Shown here in pieces: positions 23,300 to 32,315 of a stretch of DNA of 46,993 bases; position 1 is the stretch's first letter; each line of letters begins with the position of its first letter. The notes below the pieces were generated by a model that saw only the letters and a list, made by a program, of their open reading frames with translations, had not been told where the DNA came from and searched no databases. The DNA comes from an uncultured Clostridia bacterium. Its GTDB lineage: Bacteria > Bacillota > Clostridia > Oscillospirales > QAMX01. Both the position numbers and the translations under genes were made by a program. The DNA is taken from NCBI GenBank assembly GCA_944376195.1, contig CALWBW010000017.1:1-46993 (forward strand), given 5' to 3'.

Positions 23300-25249
23300 A
23301 TGAGTGAGCCAACGAATGAAAATGTGACTCGCGAGGAGTCGGAACTCAGCGAAGTATTGCAGGTACGCCGCGAAAAATTGCAGGAATTACAGGAAAGCGG
23401 ACAGGATCCATTTCAGATTGTCCGTTATGATGTAGACCATCACAGCCAGGATGTGAAAGATGCCTATGAGGAATTGGAAGGAAAAACGGTAGCGGTAGCG
23501 GGCCGTATGATGTCCAAACGGATTATGGGGAAGGCATCTTTCTGCAATGTCCAGGATTTAAAAGGCAGTATTCAGGTTTATGTGGCGCGGGATGCTATCG
23601 GCGAGGAAGCATATAAACAGTTCAAGAAAATGGATATTGGCGATATTGCGGGCGTACGAGGGGAAGTCTTTAAGACAAAGACGGGAGAAGTTACGATCCG
23701 CGCGGCAGAGGTCGTGCTGCTCTCGAAAAGTCTTCGCGTACTTCCGGAAAAGTTCCACGGGCTCACCAATACGGACATGAGATACCGGCAGAGATATGTG
23801 GATTTGATTGTCAATGAGGACGTCCGGGAGACTTTTATTAAGCGGTCTAAAATCATTCGTGCAATTCGGCAGTACCTGGATTCTCAGGGGTTTTTAGAGG
23901 TAGAGACGCCTTTGCTGGTTGCCAATGCCGGCGGTGCGGCAGCGCGGCCTTTTGTGACGCATTTTAATGCGTTGAACGAAGGTTTTAAACTTCGTATTTC
24001 TCTGGAACTCTATTTAAAGCGGCTGATTGTCGGCGGATTGGAAAGAGTCTATGAAATCGGCAGGGTATTTCGCAATGAGGGTTTGGATACCCGTCATAAT
24101 CCGGAATTTACCCTGATGGAACTGTATCAGGCATATACGGATTACCACGGCATGATGGATTTGACAGAAAATCTGTATCGTTATGTGGCTAAGGAAGTAT
24201 TGGGTACGACAACGATCCACTATAATGGTGTGGAGATGGATTTGGGCAAGCCGTTTGAACGGATTACAATGGTAGACGCCGTGAAAAAGTATACGGGAAT
24301 CGATTTCCGTGCCGTTCGGACGACGGAGGAAGCAAAGGCGCTGGCAGATCAACATCACATTGAATATCAGGAAAGACATAAAAAAGGCGATATTTTAAGC
24401 CTGTTCTTTGAGGAATATGTAGAAGAGCATCTCATTCAGCCCACATTTGTCTGTGACCATCCAATTGAGATTTCGCCGTTAACGAAGAAAAAGCCGGACG
24501 ATCCGGAATATACGGAGCGTTTTGAGTTTTTCATGAATGGATGGGAAATAGCAAATGCGTATTCGGAGTTAAATGATCCGATTGACCAGCGGGAACGTTT
24601 CCGTGCGCAGGAGGAACTCCTTGCGCAGGGAGATGAGGAGGCCAATACGACGGATGAAGATTTCCTGAATGCTCTGGAAATCGGTATGCCGCCGACCGGA
24701 GGCATCGGCTTTGGCATTGACCGGATGTGTATGTTGCTCACGGATTCGCCTGCGATACGTGACGTTTTATTGTTCCCCACGCTGAAATCTCAGGGAGCGG
24801 CTAAGAACGAGGCCAATAATGCGGCGCAGACGGCGCAGGTAGCACAAACCGCGCAGGATTCTGCCGAAAAACTTGATTTCTCCAAAGTGGAAATCGAGCC
24901 TTTGTTCAAGGATTTCGTGGATTTTGAGACCTTCTCCAAGTCCGATTTCCGTGCGGTGAAGGTTCTGGCCTGCGAAGCCGTACCTAAGTCCAAAAAACTC
25001 CTGAAATTCATACTGGACGACGGTACAGGCGAAAACAGGACGATTTTAAGCGGTATCCATGAGTATTATGAGCCGGAAGAACTGGTCGGAAAGACCTGTA
25101 TTGCGATTACCAATCTTCCGCCGAGAGCGATGATGGGCATTGAATCCTGCGGGATGCTGATCAGTGCTGTGCATCACGAGGAAGGCAAAGAAAAGCTCCA
25201 TCTTTTAATGGTGGACGACCACATTCCGGCAGGTGCAAAGCTTTATTAA
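23300..25249 (+). CDS. lysS: Lysyl-tRNA synthetase (class II) fused to a C-terminal tRNA-binding domain
   Basis: Residues 1-496 are a complete class II LysRS: an OB-type anticodon domain ([20 protein letters not shown]), motif 2 ([18 protein letters not shown]), and motif 3 ([12 protein letters not shown]). The usual protein ends after LLFPTL at about 496, but here a Q/A-rich linker (497-525, with repeated AQT/AQV units) leads into about 120 extra residues that match the EMAPII/Trbp111-like tRNA-binding fold found at the C terminus of MetRS ([48 protein letters not shown]). The join is in one frame with no sign of assembly error. The added domain likely raises tRNA affinity. Start ATG follows GGAAGGAAA. 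Confidence 0.95.
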   Translation: MSEPTNENVTREESELSEVLQVRREKLQELQESGQDPFQIVRYDVDHHSQDVKDAYEELEGKTVAVAGRMMSKRIMGKASFCNVQDLKGSIQVYVARDAIGEEAYKQFKKMDIGDIAGVRGEVFKTKTGEVTIRAAEVVLLSKSLRVLPEKFHGLTNTDMRYRQRYVDLIVNEDVRETFIKRSKIIRAIRQYLDSQGFLEVETPLLVANAGGAAARPFVTHFNALNEGFKLRISLELYLKRLIVGGLERVYEIGRVFRNEGLDTRHNPEFTLMELYQAYTDYHGMMDLTENLYRYVAKEVLGTTTIHYNGVEMDLGKPFERITMVDAVKKYTGIDFRAVRTTEEAKALADQHHIEYQERHKKGDILSLFFEEYVEEHLIQPTFVCDHPIEISPLTKKKPDDPEYTERFEFFMNGWEIANAYSELNDPIDQRERFRAQEELLAQGDEEANTTDEDFLNALEIGMPPTGGIGFGIDRMCMLLTDSPAIRDVLLFPTLKSQGAAKNEANNAAQTAQVAQTAQDSAEKLDFSKVEIEPLFKDFVDFETFSKSDFRAVKVLACEAVPKSKKLLKFILDDGTGENRTILSGIHEYYEPEELVGKTCIAITNLPPRAMMGIESCGMLISAVHHEEGKEKLHLLMVDDHIPAGAKLY

Positions 25250-25377
25250 AAAGCACCGTTTTGCCTCTGGCGCGGAAGGGTATTTCATACCTGCAAAAAG
25301 CTGCGGCAGTATAGTTCTACATCGTTTGGTTCAAAACAATGTTGCGGAACCTGAAAATTGCATAATAAATAGAAAAG

Positions 25378-25410
25378 ATGGGCAGTCCCTTATGGGGATT
25401 GCCCATTTTT
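25378..25410 (+). terminator. Rho-independent terminator of greA-lysS
   Basis: ATGGGCAGTCCC / GGGATTGCCCAT stem (12 bp, one G:U) with a five-base loop and a following T-run, about 130 bases after the lysS stop. Confidence 0.9.
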
Positions 25411-25600
25411 AAATGAAATGTTATAGAAATAGAAAATTGCTTATGGAAAAGATGTATGTGCTTGGGGGACAATGGAAGTGATGTTGGGACGTACATCCGT
25501 TTCAGCAGAAGTTTTTGGGGCGAAGATTTTTAATACCATTTGCCGATGTGCAGTAGGGTAACGCGTTGAGCAAGCGGCATGCTATGCCATGGAGAAAGTC
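25411..25600. other. Non-coding interval between convergent lysS and GH95 genes
   Basis: Together with 25250-25377 this makes about 350 bases without a gene. Apart from the terminator at 25378 I see only a small hairpin (GGTAT-TTC-ATACC near 25280) and an imperfect repeat GATGTATGT/ACGTACATC (about 25450-25497). No clear minus-strand terminator for the GH95 gene is visible. Confidence 0.6.
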
Positions 25601-27955
25601 TCAGCGGAGCACATATTCCTTCCCCTTCACACCTTCAAAGCAAAAGCCGGTTTCTGTTTTTGTCGTTGCAACCGGCACGCCGTTGCACGTAACCTGTTTT
25701 TCTTCCCCAACAATTTCAATTTTACCGTCAAGACTTGTTTGCAGGACGGCTTCGGTTACTTGATGATGATCCCACGAAAGGCTGACACACAGGCCATTCC
25801 TCGCGGTAAAACCACGCAGGCTTCCTTTACTCCAGCTATCGGGCAAAGCCGGCAGCAGATGCAATCCCACATGGCTCTGTACCAGACATTCGGCAATGCC
25901 CGCAGCCGCTCCCAGATTGCCGTCGATTTGGAAGACGCGTCTTCCGTTCAACAGGCTTCGTGTGACCGAATTTTGCAGCATCAACCGGATACATTCATCC
26001 ACTTTCTCCGTTTTTCCCATACGAGCGTATAGACTAATATACCATGCCAGCGGCCATCCGCCTGTGCGATCGGTTTTCTGATGCTGTCTGCGAAGATCCA
26101 GCGACGCTTCGGCGGCATCAAGCAGCTCAGGTGTATCGCGCCAGTTGATGGATGTGCCGGGGAACGCGGCATACAGATGCGAAACATGTCCCATCCCTGG
26201 CGTTAACTCCGGATATTCCTTAGGCCATTCCAGCAACTGTCCTTTGCTGCCAATCTGATCCTTGGGTAATTTTTCTACAATCTGCTGCAGTACAGGAATA
26301 TGATCTTCATCGACGCCGAGAATCTGCATGGTCTTTATGCAGGCGGCGAAGAATTCGCGCAGGATCTGATTATCCATAGCGGGAGCGTAGCAGATCGGCG
26401 TGTCATATCCATTTTCCGTGATATAACGGTTTTCGGGCGACAGCGACGGGCATGTAACGAACTGGCCGTCTTTTTCAATTAAAAAGTCCTCAAAAAACAG
26501 CGCAATATCCTTAAAAATAGGGTACATGCGTTTTAAAATGCCCACATCGCCTGTAAACAGATAATGTTCCCATACATGCATGGCCATCCAGGCACCACCT
26601 ACTGTCCAGGAGGTGGAAGCCAGATACTTATCTTGCGGAGCGCAATCACCGTAAAAATCAGTATTGTGGTGAAGCACCATGCCGCGCTTGCCGTACATGA
26701 CGCGGGCAGTTTCTTTTCCCTTTTCATGACATTTTTCCAGCAGTTCCATAAACGGCTCGTGCAGTTCTGCCAGGTTGCCTGTTTCCGTCAGCCAATAGTT
26801 CATCTCCACGTTGATATTGGTCGTATACTTACAATCCCACATAGGAATATATTCAGCGTTCCATATGCCCTGCAGGTTCATACAAGCGCTGCCCGGACGG
26901 CTTGCGGAAACGATGAGATACCGGCCATACTGGAAGTAAAGAGCTGCGAGCGCTTGATCGTCCGCGCCGTTCTTGACTTGCTCGATCAACTCATCTACGG
27001 TCGCGTCAGAGGCTTCTCCCAAATTGATCTCGCAGCGATCCATCAAAGAGCGAAAATCATGGATATGTTCGCGCTTCAGCGTATCATACCCTTTTTTCGC
27101 CGCTGCTTCCAAGCGTTCCAAAACCGTTTTGCGTGGATCCTCCGTCCGGTTGGTCGTAGAAGAGGCTAGATAGATCGTCACGCAGGAGCAATCTTTTGCA
27201 ATGAGCTCAGAAACGGGATTTAAGAGTTCTCCATCACACTCCATGCGGAAAGCTACCGAAAATCCTACGTCGGAATCCAGGCCTTCCATATAGTATGTGT
27301 GGTCGTCAATGGCGCGAATGATGTTGGCGCTCGGAGCCGGCCAGCCGCCGCCTTGAGCTCGGAGACCAGGACGCCGGTCATCTTCTACTTCATTGTCTGC
27401 CATGGTAATGCGATCTAACTTTGCTTCCAAGTTAATCGCACGGGCAGTATTGGAAGTAAGCCGGATACACAGTACCTGCGCGGGTTCACTGATGAACATT
27501 TCCCGTAGATAAGAGATGCCATTCTGTTGATGACGAAGCGTCAGGACGCCTGTTTCCAAATCAAGCGCGCGGTCATAATACTCTGGTTCCGGCGATGCCT
27601 TTCGTCCGCCCATGACAAAAGGCAGTTTTTCATTCAATGCGATATCCAATTCTCCAAGCGGCGTATACCGGCGTTGAAAAGCCGGAACACCCACCATATA
27701 CTGCATAATCAGCTCTTCCGCTTCTGGTATTTTGCCCTGCAACACCAGCTGCTGTATTTCGGGTAGCTTATCCTTTAGCGCCGGATTATTCCGGTCGCAA
27801 AAGGTTCCATACCACAGCGAGTCATCATTCAGCGGAATTCTTTCGATATCTGTTTTGCCGTAGACCATTGCTCCCAACCGCCCGTTTCCAAGCGGCAGCG
27901 CGTCATTCCAAATACGCGCGGGCGTTTTGTAACGCATAACGTAAGATCGTTTCAT
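25601..27955 (-). CDS. Glycoside hydrolase family 95 (alpha-L-fucosidase-type) enzyme
   Basis: The 784-residue product matches GH95, which contains inverting 1,2-alpha-L-fucosidases and alpha-L-galactosidases. Landmarks in order: an N-terminal beta domain with WNDALPLGNGRLGAMVYG and LNDDSLWYG (residues 15-50), the catalytic-barrel segment TNINVEMNYWLTE (about 375-390, holding the conserved NIN), and QIDGNLGAAAGIAECLVQSH (about 675-695) with a conserved Asp. There is no signal peptide, so it acts inside the cell on imported oligosaccharides. The start at 27955 has AGGAGGT nine to ten bases upstream; the frame stays open further upstream, but without a site. It stands alone; the distant isomerase gene at 2888 could process released sugar. 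Confidence 0.9.
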   Translation of the reverse strand: MKRSYVMRYKTPARIWNDALPLGNGRLGAMVYGKTDIERIPLNDDSLWYGTFCDRNNPALKDKLPEIQQLVLQGKIPEAEELIMQYMVGVPAFQRRYTPLGELDIALNEKLPFVMGGRKASPEPEYYDRALDLETGVLTLRHQQNGISYLREMFISEPAQVLCIRLTSNTARAINLEAKLDRITMADNEVEDDRRPGLRAQGGGWPAPSANIIRAIDDHTYYMEGLDSDVGFSVAFRMECDGELLNPVSELIAKDCSCVTIYLASSTTNRTEDPRKTVLERLEAAAKKGYDTLKREHIHDFRSLMDRCEINLGEASDATVDELIEQVKNGADDQALAALYFQYGRYLIVSASRPGSACMNLQGIWNAEYIPMWDCKYTTNINVEMNYWLTETGNLAELHEPFMELLEKCHEKGKETARVMYGKRGMVLHHNTDFYGDCAPQDKYLASTSWTVGGAWMAMHVWEHYLFTGDVGILKRMYPIFKDIALFFEDFLIEKDGQFVTCPSLSPENRYITENGYDTPICYAPAMDNQILREFFAACIKTMQILGVDEDHIPVLQQIVEKLPKDQIGSKGQLLEWPKEYPELTPGMGHVSHLYAAFPGTSINWRDTPELLDAAEASLDLRRQHQKTDRTGGWPLAWYISLYARMGKTEKVDECIRLMLQNSVTRSLLNGRRVFQIDGNLGAAAGIAECLVQSHVGLHLLPALPDSWSKGSLRGFTARNGLCVSLSWDHHQVTEAVLQTSLDGKIEIVGEEKQVTCNGVPVATTKTETGFCFEGVKGKEYVLR

Positions 27956-27977
27956 AGCGGGATACCTCCTTCTATAT

Positions 27978-27989
27978 GTTTCATGAAAC
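27978..27989. promoter_or_regulatory. Perfect 12-bp palindrome upstream of GH95
   Basis: GTTTCATGAAAC lies about 23 bases before the GH95 start codon, just upstream of its ribosome-binding site. Together with the second palindrome at the predicted transcription start it may be an operator for a sugar-responsive repressor. Confidence 0.45.
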
Positions 27990-28287
27990 CTGTCGCAGCA
28001 CCATGCGGTGTGTTCTCTGATTAATATAATAAGCGTCTCGGCAGGGATAAAGGGAACTGCCGTTGAAAAACGCGAAGGGAGCTTTGCTGATTTCATGCCA
28101 ACATTTCAAAAATCTGAAAGCGATGAAAAACATTGCAGGAAATCTTACGGTCCCATATTCCCCCGAAAGCATCGCGCATGTTACCGGCTGCACCAGTTTC
28201 TCGTTGACACTTGATACAGTGCTCTTATTTATATTTGTATGTTTCTCCCTTTTTCGCTGCGCATAATTGTTATTTGTACACAATATT

Positions 28288-28306
28288 TGTTTCCCGTATG
28301 GAAACA
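28288..28306. promoter_or_regulatory. TGTTTCC/GGAAACA inverted repeat at the GH95 transcription start
   Basis: Perfect 7-bp arms with a five-base centre, ending one base from the predicted +1 of the minus-strand promoter. It shares the TGTTTC half-site with the palindrome at 27978. Confidence 0.45.
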
Positions 28307-28313
28307 TGTTTAA

Positions 28314-28342
28314 ATTATAGATTTCCTTGTTTCGCATGTCAA
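28314..28342 (-). promoter_or_regulatory. Perfect consensus promoter for the GH95 transcript
   Basis: On the minus strand TTGACA (28337-28342) and TATAAT (28314-28319) match consensus exactly, with 17-base spacing. The resulting leader is about 350 bases before the GH95 start. Confidence 0.8.
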
Positions 28343-28407
28343 GAGAAAACACGGACAGGGCGCTGCCTGATATTGCAGAGGAGCAAAATGCTTCAAATTT
28401 TAAAATC

Positions 28408-28436
28408 TTGACTTGTACTTTGAAATGGTATAAAAT
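28408..28436 (+). promoter_or_regulatory. Candidate promoter of the ABC-2 exporter genes
   Basis: TTGACT (28408-28413) and TAAAAT (28431-28436), spacing 17, within GGTATAAAATG. It would give a leader of about 285 bases to the ATG at 28728. Confidence 0.5.
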
Positions 28437-28727
28437 GAGCCAAGAAGCTCTGATATTTCCCGTGGGACGAAGAACGCTTTATGAGTGAAATATGTGTGTC
28501 TGTGTTTTCCCCTAAAACAGGCAACAAAAGATGATGGTATATTTTACTGGCTTTCAAAACGCGGACGATTTTGCTCGAACCATAAAGAACAGAGAATAAA
28601 ACATATGGTCCTGTGGGCCAAATGATAGAAAATAGCAATAGAAACCTCCTGTAAGCAAGTAAGACCAGCATTTTTTCGGAAAAATTTGTGGGAATAGAAA
28701 CAGACTGCTTTTGTTTTGAGGTTTTTT

Positions 28728-29510
28728 ATGAAAACACTGTTGGAGTTTGTCAAGGCTGGGTTTAAACAGCGAATTATATACCGTTCTTCGACGCTGTGGG
28801 GCTTGGTCGCATCTACGCTGACGCTTTTTCTACAAATCAGATTGTGGCAGGTTCTGCTCTCGTCTGCTATCCTTCAGGACGACAGGACACTGACGGACAT
28901 GGTAGCATTTCTTGTGATCAATGCGTTGCTTGCCTCACTTACGAGATGCGACGCGGCCGGTACGCTTGCGTCTTTGATTGGCGACGGATCGATTTCCTGT
29001 TCCCTGACACGCCCCATCTCGCTGAAGAAACAGGTTGTCTGCGAGCAAATCGGTGTAAATTTGCATTTTGTATTGTTTACGGTTTTATTACCTGCGGCAG
29101 TCGCGATTGTTATCTATGGAATTCAGTTGCCGGACGTATCTTATGGATTGTTGTTTGCGTTCAGTGCATTGCTGGGCGCGGTAATTCTGTTTGAAATTCA
29201 ATATATCTTGGGTATGGTGGCGTTTTTCCTGACAACAGTTTGGTTTGCAAGTTTCTATGTAAGCGGGTTCATGAAACTTTTTGGTGCAACGGCGATTCCG
29301 CTGTGGTACTATCCGGACTGGCTGGCGAATGTCTGTTATTGCCTGCCTTTCCGGTACATCACCTATGAACCGATCCTGATTTTTTTAGAGGATGCGCCCA
29401 ACCCGCTACAAACGATCGGCATTCAGCTTCTGTGGATCGGCGCGCTGCTTTTCCTGGAGCAACTGGTTTGGCGCAGGGCGGAGCGAAAGCTCGTGGTACA
29501 GGGTGGCTGA
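28728..29510 (+). CDS. ABC-2 type exporter permease, first subunit
   Basis: The 260-residue product is very hydrophobic with about six membrane segments and resembles the ABC-2 family permeases that occur in pairs with a dedicated ATPase (COG4587-type). Family hints are the N-terminal FVKAGFKQRIIYRSS amphipathic stretch and LTRPISLKKQVV after the third segment, a motif of the form L-x-[KR]-P that recurs in its partner (SLTKPMNPF). ATG 28728 follows TTGAGG; an in-frame TTG at 28716 overlaps that site. The cargo is unknown. The gene is one base from the second permease gene. Confidence 0.82.
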   Translation: MKTLLEFVKAGFKQRIIYRSSTLWGLVASTLTLFLQIRLWQVLLSSAILQDDRTLTDMVAFLVINALLASLTRCDAAGTLASLIGDGSISCSLTRPISLKKQVVCEQIGVNLHFVLFTVLLPAAVAIVIYGIQLPDVSYGLLFAFSALLGAVILFEIQYILGMVAFFLTTVWFASFYVSGFMKLFGATAIPLWYYPDWLANVCYCLPFRYITYEPILIFLEDAPNPLQTIGIQLLWIGALLFLEQLVWRRAERKLVVQGG

Positions 29511-29511
29511 T

Positions 29512-30315
29512 ATGAAGAAAAAACTGCTCTTATACGGTACGTTTCTCAGGCTGCGGATCCTCATGAATTTCCAGTATCCAACTTCCTACTGGCTCGGATT
29601 TGTCGGGCAGATCATCTCCTATGGCGCGACATTTTGTACGATTTTCATTGCGGTGTCGTCCTTTGGAAGCTTAAATGGCTGGACGGCAGACGAAGTGCTG
29701 CTTCTGTATGCTTTCGAACTGATTTCCTATGCAATTGGCGCTTTTTTCTGCTTTCATCCCTCAACGGGGCTTGCAAACAACATCCGCTCAGGAGCTTTTG
29801 ACGCCTCGCTGACAAAACCCATGAACCCGTTTCTTTTCCAGATTCTCAACTATGGGCAGGATGCCGCGTATTTCTCCCACTTCACGTTGTCTTTGTGCGT
29901 CATGATTTTTGCCCTTGTACGGATTGGGATAACGCCGGCACTGGGGAATATTGTGGCTATTATTTTATTTATACTTGGGGCATCTGCCATACAGGGCGGT
30001 TTTCTGGTGCTTTGTTCGGTGTTCTCGTTTAAAATGGTCAATGAAAACCCAATTTTTACGCTGTTTTTTGAATCGAAAAATTTCCTGAAGTATCCTATTT
30101 CTATTTATGGCAGTGGATTGCAGGTGCTGTTAACCTTTGTGTTGCCGCTGGGATTTATCAATTTTTATCCATCGCAGTGTTTGCTTTCGAAGGAGAGCGG
30201 CGTATTTCATTACCAGCTTGGTATTATAACGCCGCTGGTGGGCGTTGCCGTTTTTGTTGTGGCCTATCTCCTGTGGATGTGGCGGCTGCGGCACTATAAC
30301 AGTTCGGGAAGCTGA
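29512..30315 (+). CDS. ABC-2 type exporter permease, second subunit
   Basis: The 267-residue product has about six membrane segments and matches the second permease type (COG3694-like) of the same exporter. The SGAFDASLTKPMNPFLFQIL region corresponds to the conserved cytoplasmic loop, and the C terminus is WMWRLRHYNSSGS. ATG 29512 begins one base after the stop of the first permease, so the pair is translationally coupled; the longer frame from 29392 overlaps the first gene and is not used. Together with the ATPase downstream it should form a heteromeric exporter of unknown cargo, perhaps a lipid, peptide or drug. Confidence 0.82.
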   Translation: MKKKLLLYGTFLRLRILMNFQYPTSYWLGFVGQIISYGATFCTIFIAVSSFGSLNGWTADEVLLLYAFELISYAIGAFFCFHPSTGLANNIRSGAFDASLTKPMNPFLFQILNYGQDAAYFSHFTLSLCVMIFALVRIGITPALGNIVAIILFILGASAIQGGFLVLCSVFSFKMVNENPIFTLFFESKNFLKYPISIYGSGLQVLLTFVLPLGFINFYPSQCLLSKESGVFHYQLGIITPLVGVAVFVVAYLLWMWRLRHYNSSGS

Positions 30316-30324
30316 GGTGGTTGT

Positions 30325-31293
30325 ATGGTACAAATTATTGCGGAAAATTTGGTGAAAGAATATCAGGTTCCTGACCGTGATCCGGGTCTTCGCGGCGCGG
30401 TAAAGGCCCTGTTCCATCCCAGGTACCGAGGAATTACAGCGATTGATCACATCAATTTTTCGATTGAAAAAGGGGAAATTGTGGGCTATATCGGGCCGAA
30501 CGGCGCGGGAAAGTCCACAACGCTAAAGATGCTGTCCGGTATCCTTTATCCGACTGCAGGTAGTGTTACCGTAAATGGCTTGGTGCCGTACCGGGACCGG
30601 AAGCGGAATGCAAGACAGATTGGCGTAGTATTCGGCAACCGCTCGCAGCTCTACTGGGATTTGCCGGTGATTGACAGTTATCAGCTCAACCGCCGCCTTT
30701 ATGATATCCCGGACGCGATCTATCGGGAAAACCTTGCATATTTTACGGAAATCTTTGATCTGGGTGATTTACTCAATCAACCCGTCCGTCTCTTGAGTTT
30801 GGGCCAGAAGATGCGCGCGACGATAGCCGGTGCAATGCTGCATTCGCCGGAGATCCTGTTTCTGGACGAGCCGACGATTGGGCTGGATGTGACGTCAAAG
30901 CTGAAAATCCGGGATTTTATCCGTCAGATCAATCAAAAAAGCGGGACGACGGTGATCCTGACCTCACACGATATGGGCGATATTGAAAGCCTGTGTGAGC
31001 GCATCATTTTGATTGACGAAGGAAAAAAGAAGTATGATGGGCCGGTGCTGGAATTTGAGAACACATTCGGCGGCAATTACAGCATTTCGTTTAAGGCAGT
31101 GAGTGCAAGACCGTCGCAATTTCCTGAGGGTCTGACGCTACGTGAGGATAACGCTCCTTATTATGTTGTGACAGGCAATGAGAAGCAGGTGCGTCTCAGC
31201 GATGCGATTTCAGTGATTAACCAGCTTGGTATTGAGGAACTGGAAATGAAAAATCAGACGCTTGAGGAAATTATCAACGAATATTTTGGATGA
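30325..31293 (+). CDS. ABC-2 exporter ATP-binding protein
   Basis: The 322-residue ATPase (COG4586-like) has an N-terminal extension (FHPRYRGITAIDHINF, about 30-48), Walker A GPNGAGKSTT (about residues 57-66), a signature of the form LSLGQKMRA instead of LSGGQ, Walker B ILFLDEPTIGLD, and the switch His in LTSHDMGDIE. A C-terminal domain of about 90 residues follows. The altered signature is usual for this subfamily. It closes the three-gene exporter unit, nine bases after the second permease, and a terminator follows about 70 bases later. Confidence 0.9.
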   Translation: MVQIIAENLVKEYQVPDRDPGLRGAVKALFHPRYRGITAIDHINFSIEKGEIVGYIGPNGAGKSTTLKMLSGILYPTAGSVTVNGLVPYRDRKRNARQIGVVFGNRSQLYWDLPVIDSYQLNRRLYDIPDAIYRENLAYFTEIFDLGDLLNQPVRLLSLGQKMRATIAGAMLHSPEILFLDEPTIGLDVTSKLKIRDFIRQINQKSGTTVILTSHDMGDIESLCERIILIDEGKKKYDGPVLEFENTFGGNYSISFKAVSARPSQFPEGLTLREDNAPYYVVTGNEKQVRLSDAISVINQLGIEELEMKNQTLEEIINEYFG

Positions 31294-31362
31294 GCGTTTG
31301 CAATTTGTGTTTTGGATAAAGCGCAAAGGTTCCGGGAGTTCAAATATCAAATAGGTGTACTT

Positions 31363-31396
31363 ATGCCAGAAGGGTGAATCTTCTGGCATTTTCTTT
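31363..31396 (+). terminator. Rho-independent terminator after the exporter genes
   Basis: TGCCAGAAG / CTTCTGGCA nine-bp stem (31364-31388) with a seven-base loop, followed by TTTTCTTT. Confidence 0.88.
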
Positions 31397-31652
31397 CGTA
31401 CACAATAGGTTGTTTTCTTTTTTATTCGGAATTGTTTACAAGCGGTATTTGACAGGGAATCAAGTTCGGGATATAATAAAAAAGAATTTACCATTCAGCG
31501 TGAATTTCGGTAATTAGTTTGTTTCTCGCGAAAAAGCGTAAAATGGTTTTCGAGAGAGCGTTGGTGGAATGAAACAGGAGGGACCGTGTCGATTTCGCTG
31601 TGACGCCTTTTTGGGGCGGGCAGTGTCAAATAAGAAAGAGGGTCATTATACA
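31397..31652 (+). other. Leader region of the long gene train
   Basis: Downstream of the promoter at 31449 the predicted transcript has about 170 untranslated bases. It can form ATTCA-GCG-TGAAT flanked by TTACC/GGTAA (about 31488-31515), and CTCG-GAAAA/TTTTCGAG (about 31525-31557), then an AGGAGGG (31576-31582) followed by a possible five-codon frame (GTG 31586). I recognise no riboswitch class. Confidence 0.5.
31449..31477 (+). promoter_or_regulatory. Perfect consensus promoter of the long gene train
   Basis: TTGACA (31449-31454) and TATAAT (31472-31477) match the sigma-A consensus exactly with 17-base spacing, right after the exporter terminator. No comparably strong promoter was noticed further along the following 15 kb. 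Confidence 0.85.
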
Positions 31653-32315
31653 ATGAAAGATGACAAAAAAAATGCGATGGAGTTGAATACCGGAGCAAAA
31701 AAGAATCCCGTTTTCCGCGTATACACGTGGATGAAAAATTACTGGTATTACTATAAAATCCCTATTATCGTGATCCTTTTTGCCGTTGTACTGCTTTCCA
31801 GTATTCTCTTCAGTATATTTTCCAAAGAAAAAACGGATTTTACCATTGCAATTGTCAGTCAGTTGGGTGTTGATACAGAGGATTATGACACTTTGCGGGA
31901 AAACTTTGAAGCACATTTGCCGGATATTGATGGTAACGGTGAAGTGTGTGTGAATTTGACCAGTATTCAAATTGACGTTAATTTGACGGATGAATTTTCT
32001 GTCGCGGCATATGAGGCACTGACTAGTATGCTGCTTTACGATGAGGTTGTATTTTTGATTGTAGATGACTATTGTGCGAAATATTTGCAGGATATTCAGG
32101 CAATCGAACCGCTTTCCGTTTTAGGAATTGAGGGAGGCGACGATGAATATAAGATTGCAATTACCGATACGGATCTTTTAAAAGATACCTCTGTGGGTAA
32201 ATATCTGGATTACTACCTGGTTGTGAAAAAACTTTCCGAGGTGGATCGGGATGATGCGTGGTATCAGGCGCGTCGCGAGGCTATAGCACCAATGTTGGCA
32301 GAGGTTTTGCCGTGA
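31653..32315 (+). CDS. Membrane-anchored protein of unknown function
   Basis: The 220-residue product has a basic cytoplasmic N terminus (about 1-32), one membrane segment (about 33-55, IPIIVILFAVVLLSSILFSI) and an acidic outer domain with no recognised motif (TIAIVSQLGVDTEDYDTL, YEALTSMLLYDEVVFLIVDD). I choose ATG 31653 with AAAGAGGG upstream; an in-frame ATG at 31569 adds 28 residues of uncertain reality. It is the first gene after a consensus promoter and its stop overlaps the start of the methyltransferase gene (TGATG), so it is coupled to the core gene train. Confidence 0.78.
   Translation: MKDDKKNAMELNTGAKKNPVFRVYTWMKNYWYYYKIPIIVILFAVVLLSSILFSIFSKEKTDFTIAIVSQLGVDTEDYDTLRENFEAHLPDIDGNGEVCVNLTSIQIDVNLTDEFSVAAYEALTSMLLYDEVVFLIVDDYCAKYLQDIQAIEPLSVLGIEGGDDEYKIAITDTDLLKDTSVGKYLDYYLVVKKLSEVDRDDAWYQARREAIAPMLAEVLP

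Larger units (their letters stand above)
27956..28727. other. Divergent regulatory interval between GH95 and the ABC exporter
   Basis: About 770 bases without a gene I trust. It holds a consensus minus-strand promoter (28314-28342) giving a GH95 leader of roughly 350 bases, two palindromes with shared TGTTTC half-sites (27977-27989 and 28288-28306), and a plus-strand promoter candidate at 28408 for the exporter with a leader of about 285 bases. A minus-strand frame of up to 123 codons crosses the leader but has no ribosome-binding site and no family resemblance. Confidence 0.6.

Noticed and set aside
25250..25377. Possible gene remnant after lysS
   Set aside because: Short open frames exist here, but none resembles a known protein and none has a start signal.
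27981..28352. Minus-strand frame of up to 123 codons with a segment NINKSTVSSVNEKL that looks slightly like a LacI helix-turn-helix
   Set aside because: No ribosome-binding site, the rest has no LacI character, and the upstream start lies before the promoter. It is more likely the untranslated GH95 leader; a decayed regulator cannot be fully excluded.
31576..31625. A stretch GGAGGGACCGTG resembling a T-box antiterminator
   Set aside because: The GGACCG core lacks the rest of the T-box consensus, there is no downstream terminator hairpin with T-run, and the first gene is not an amino-acid or tRNA gene.
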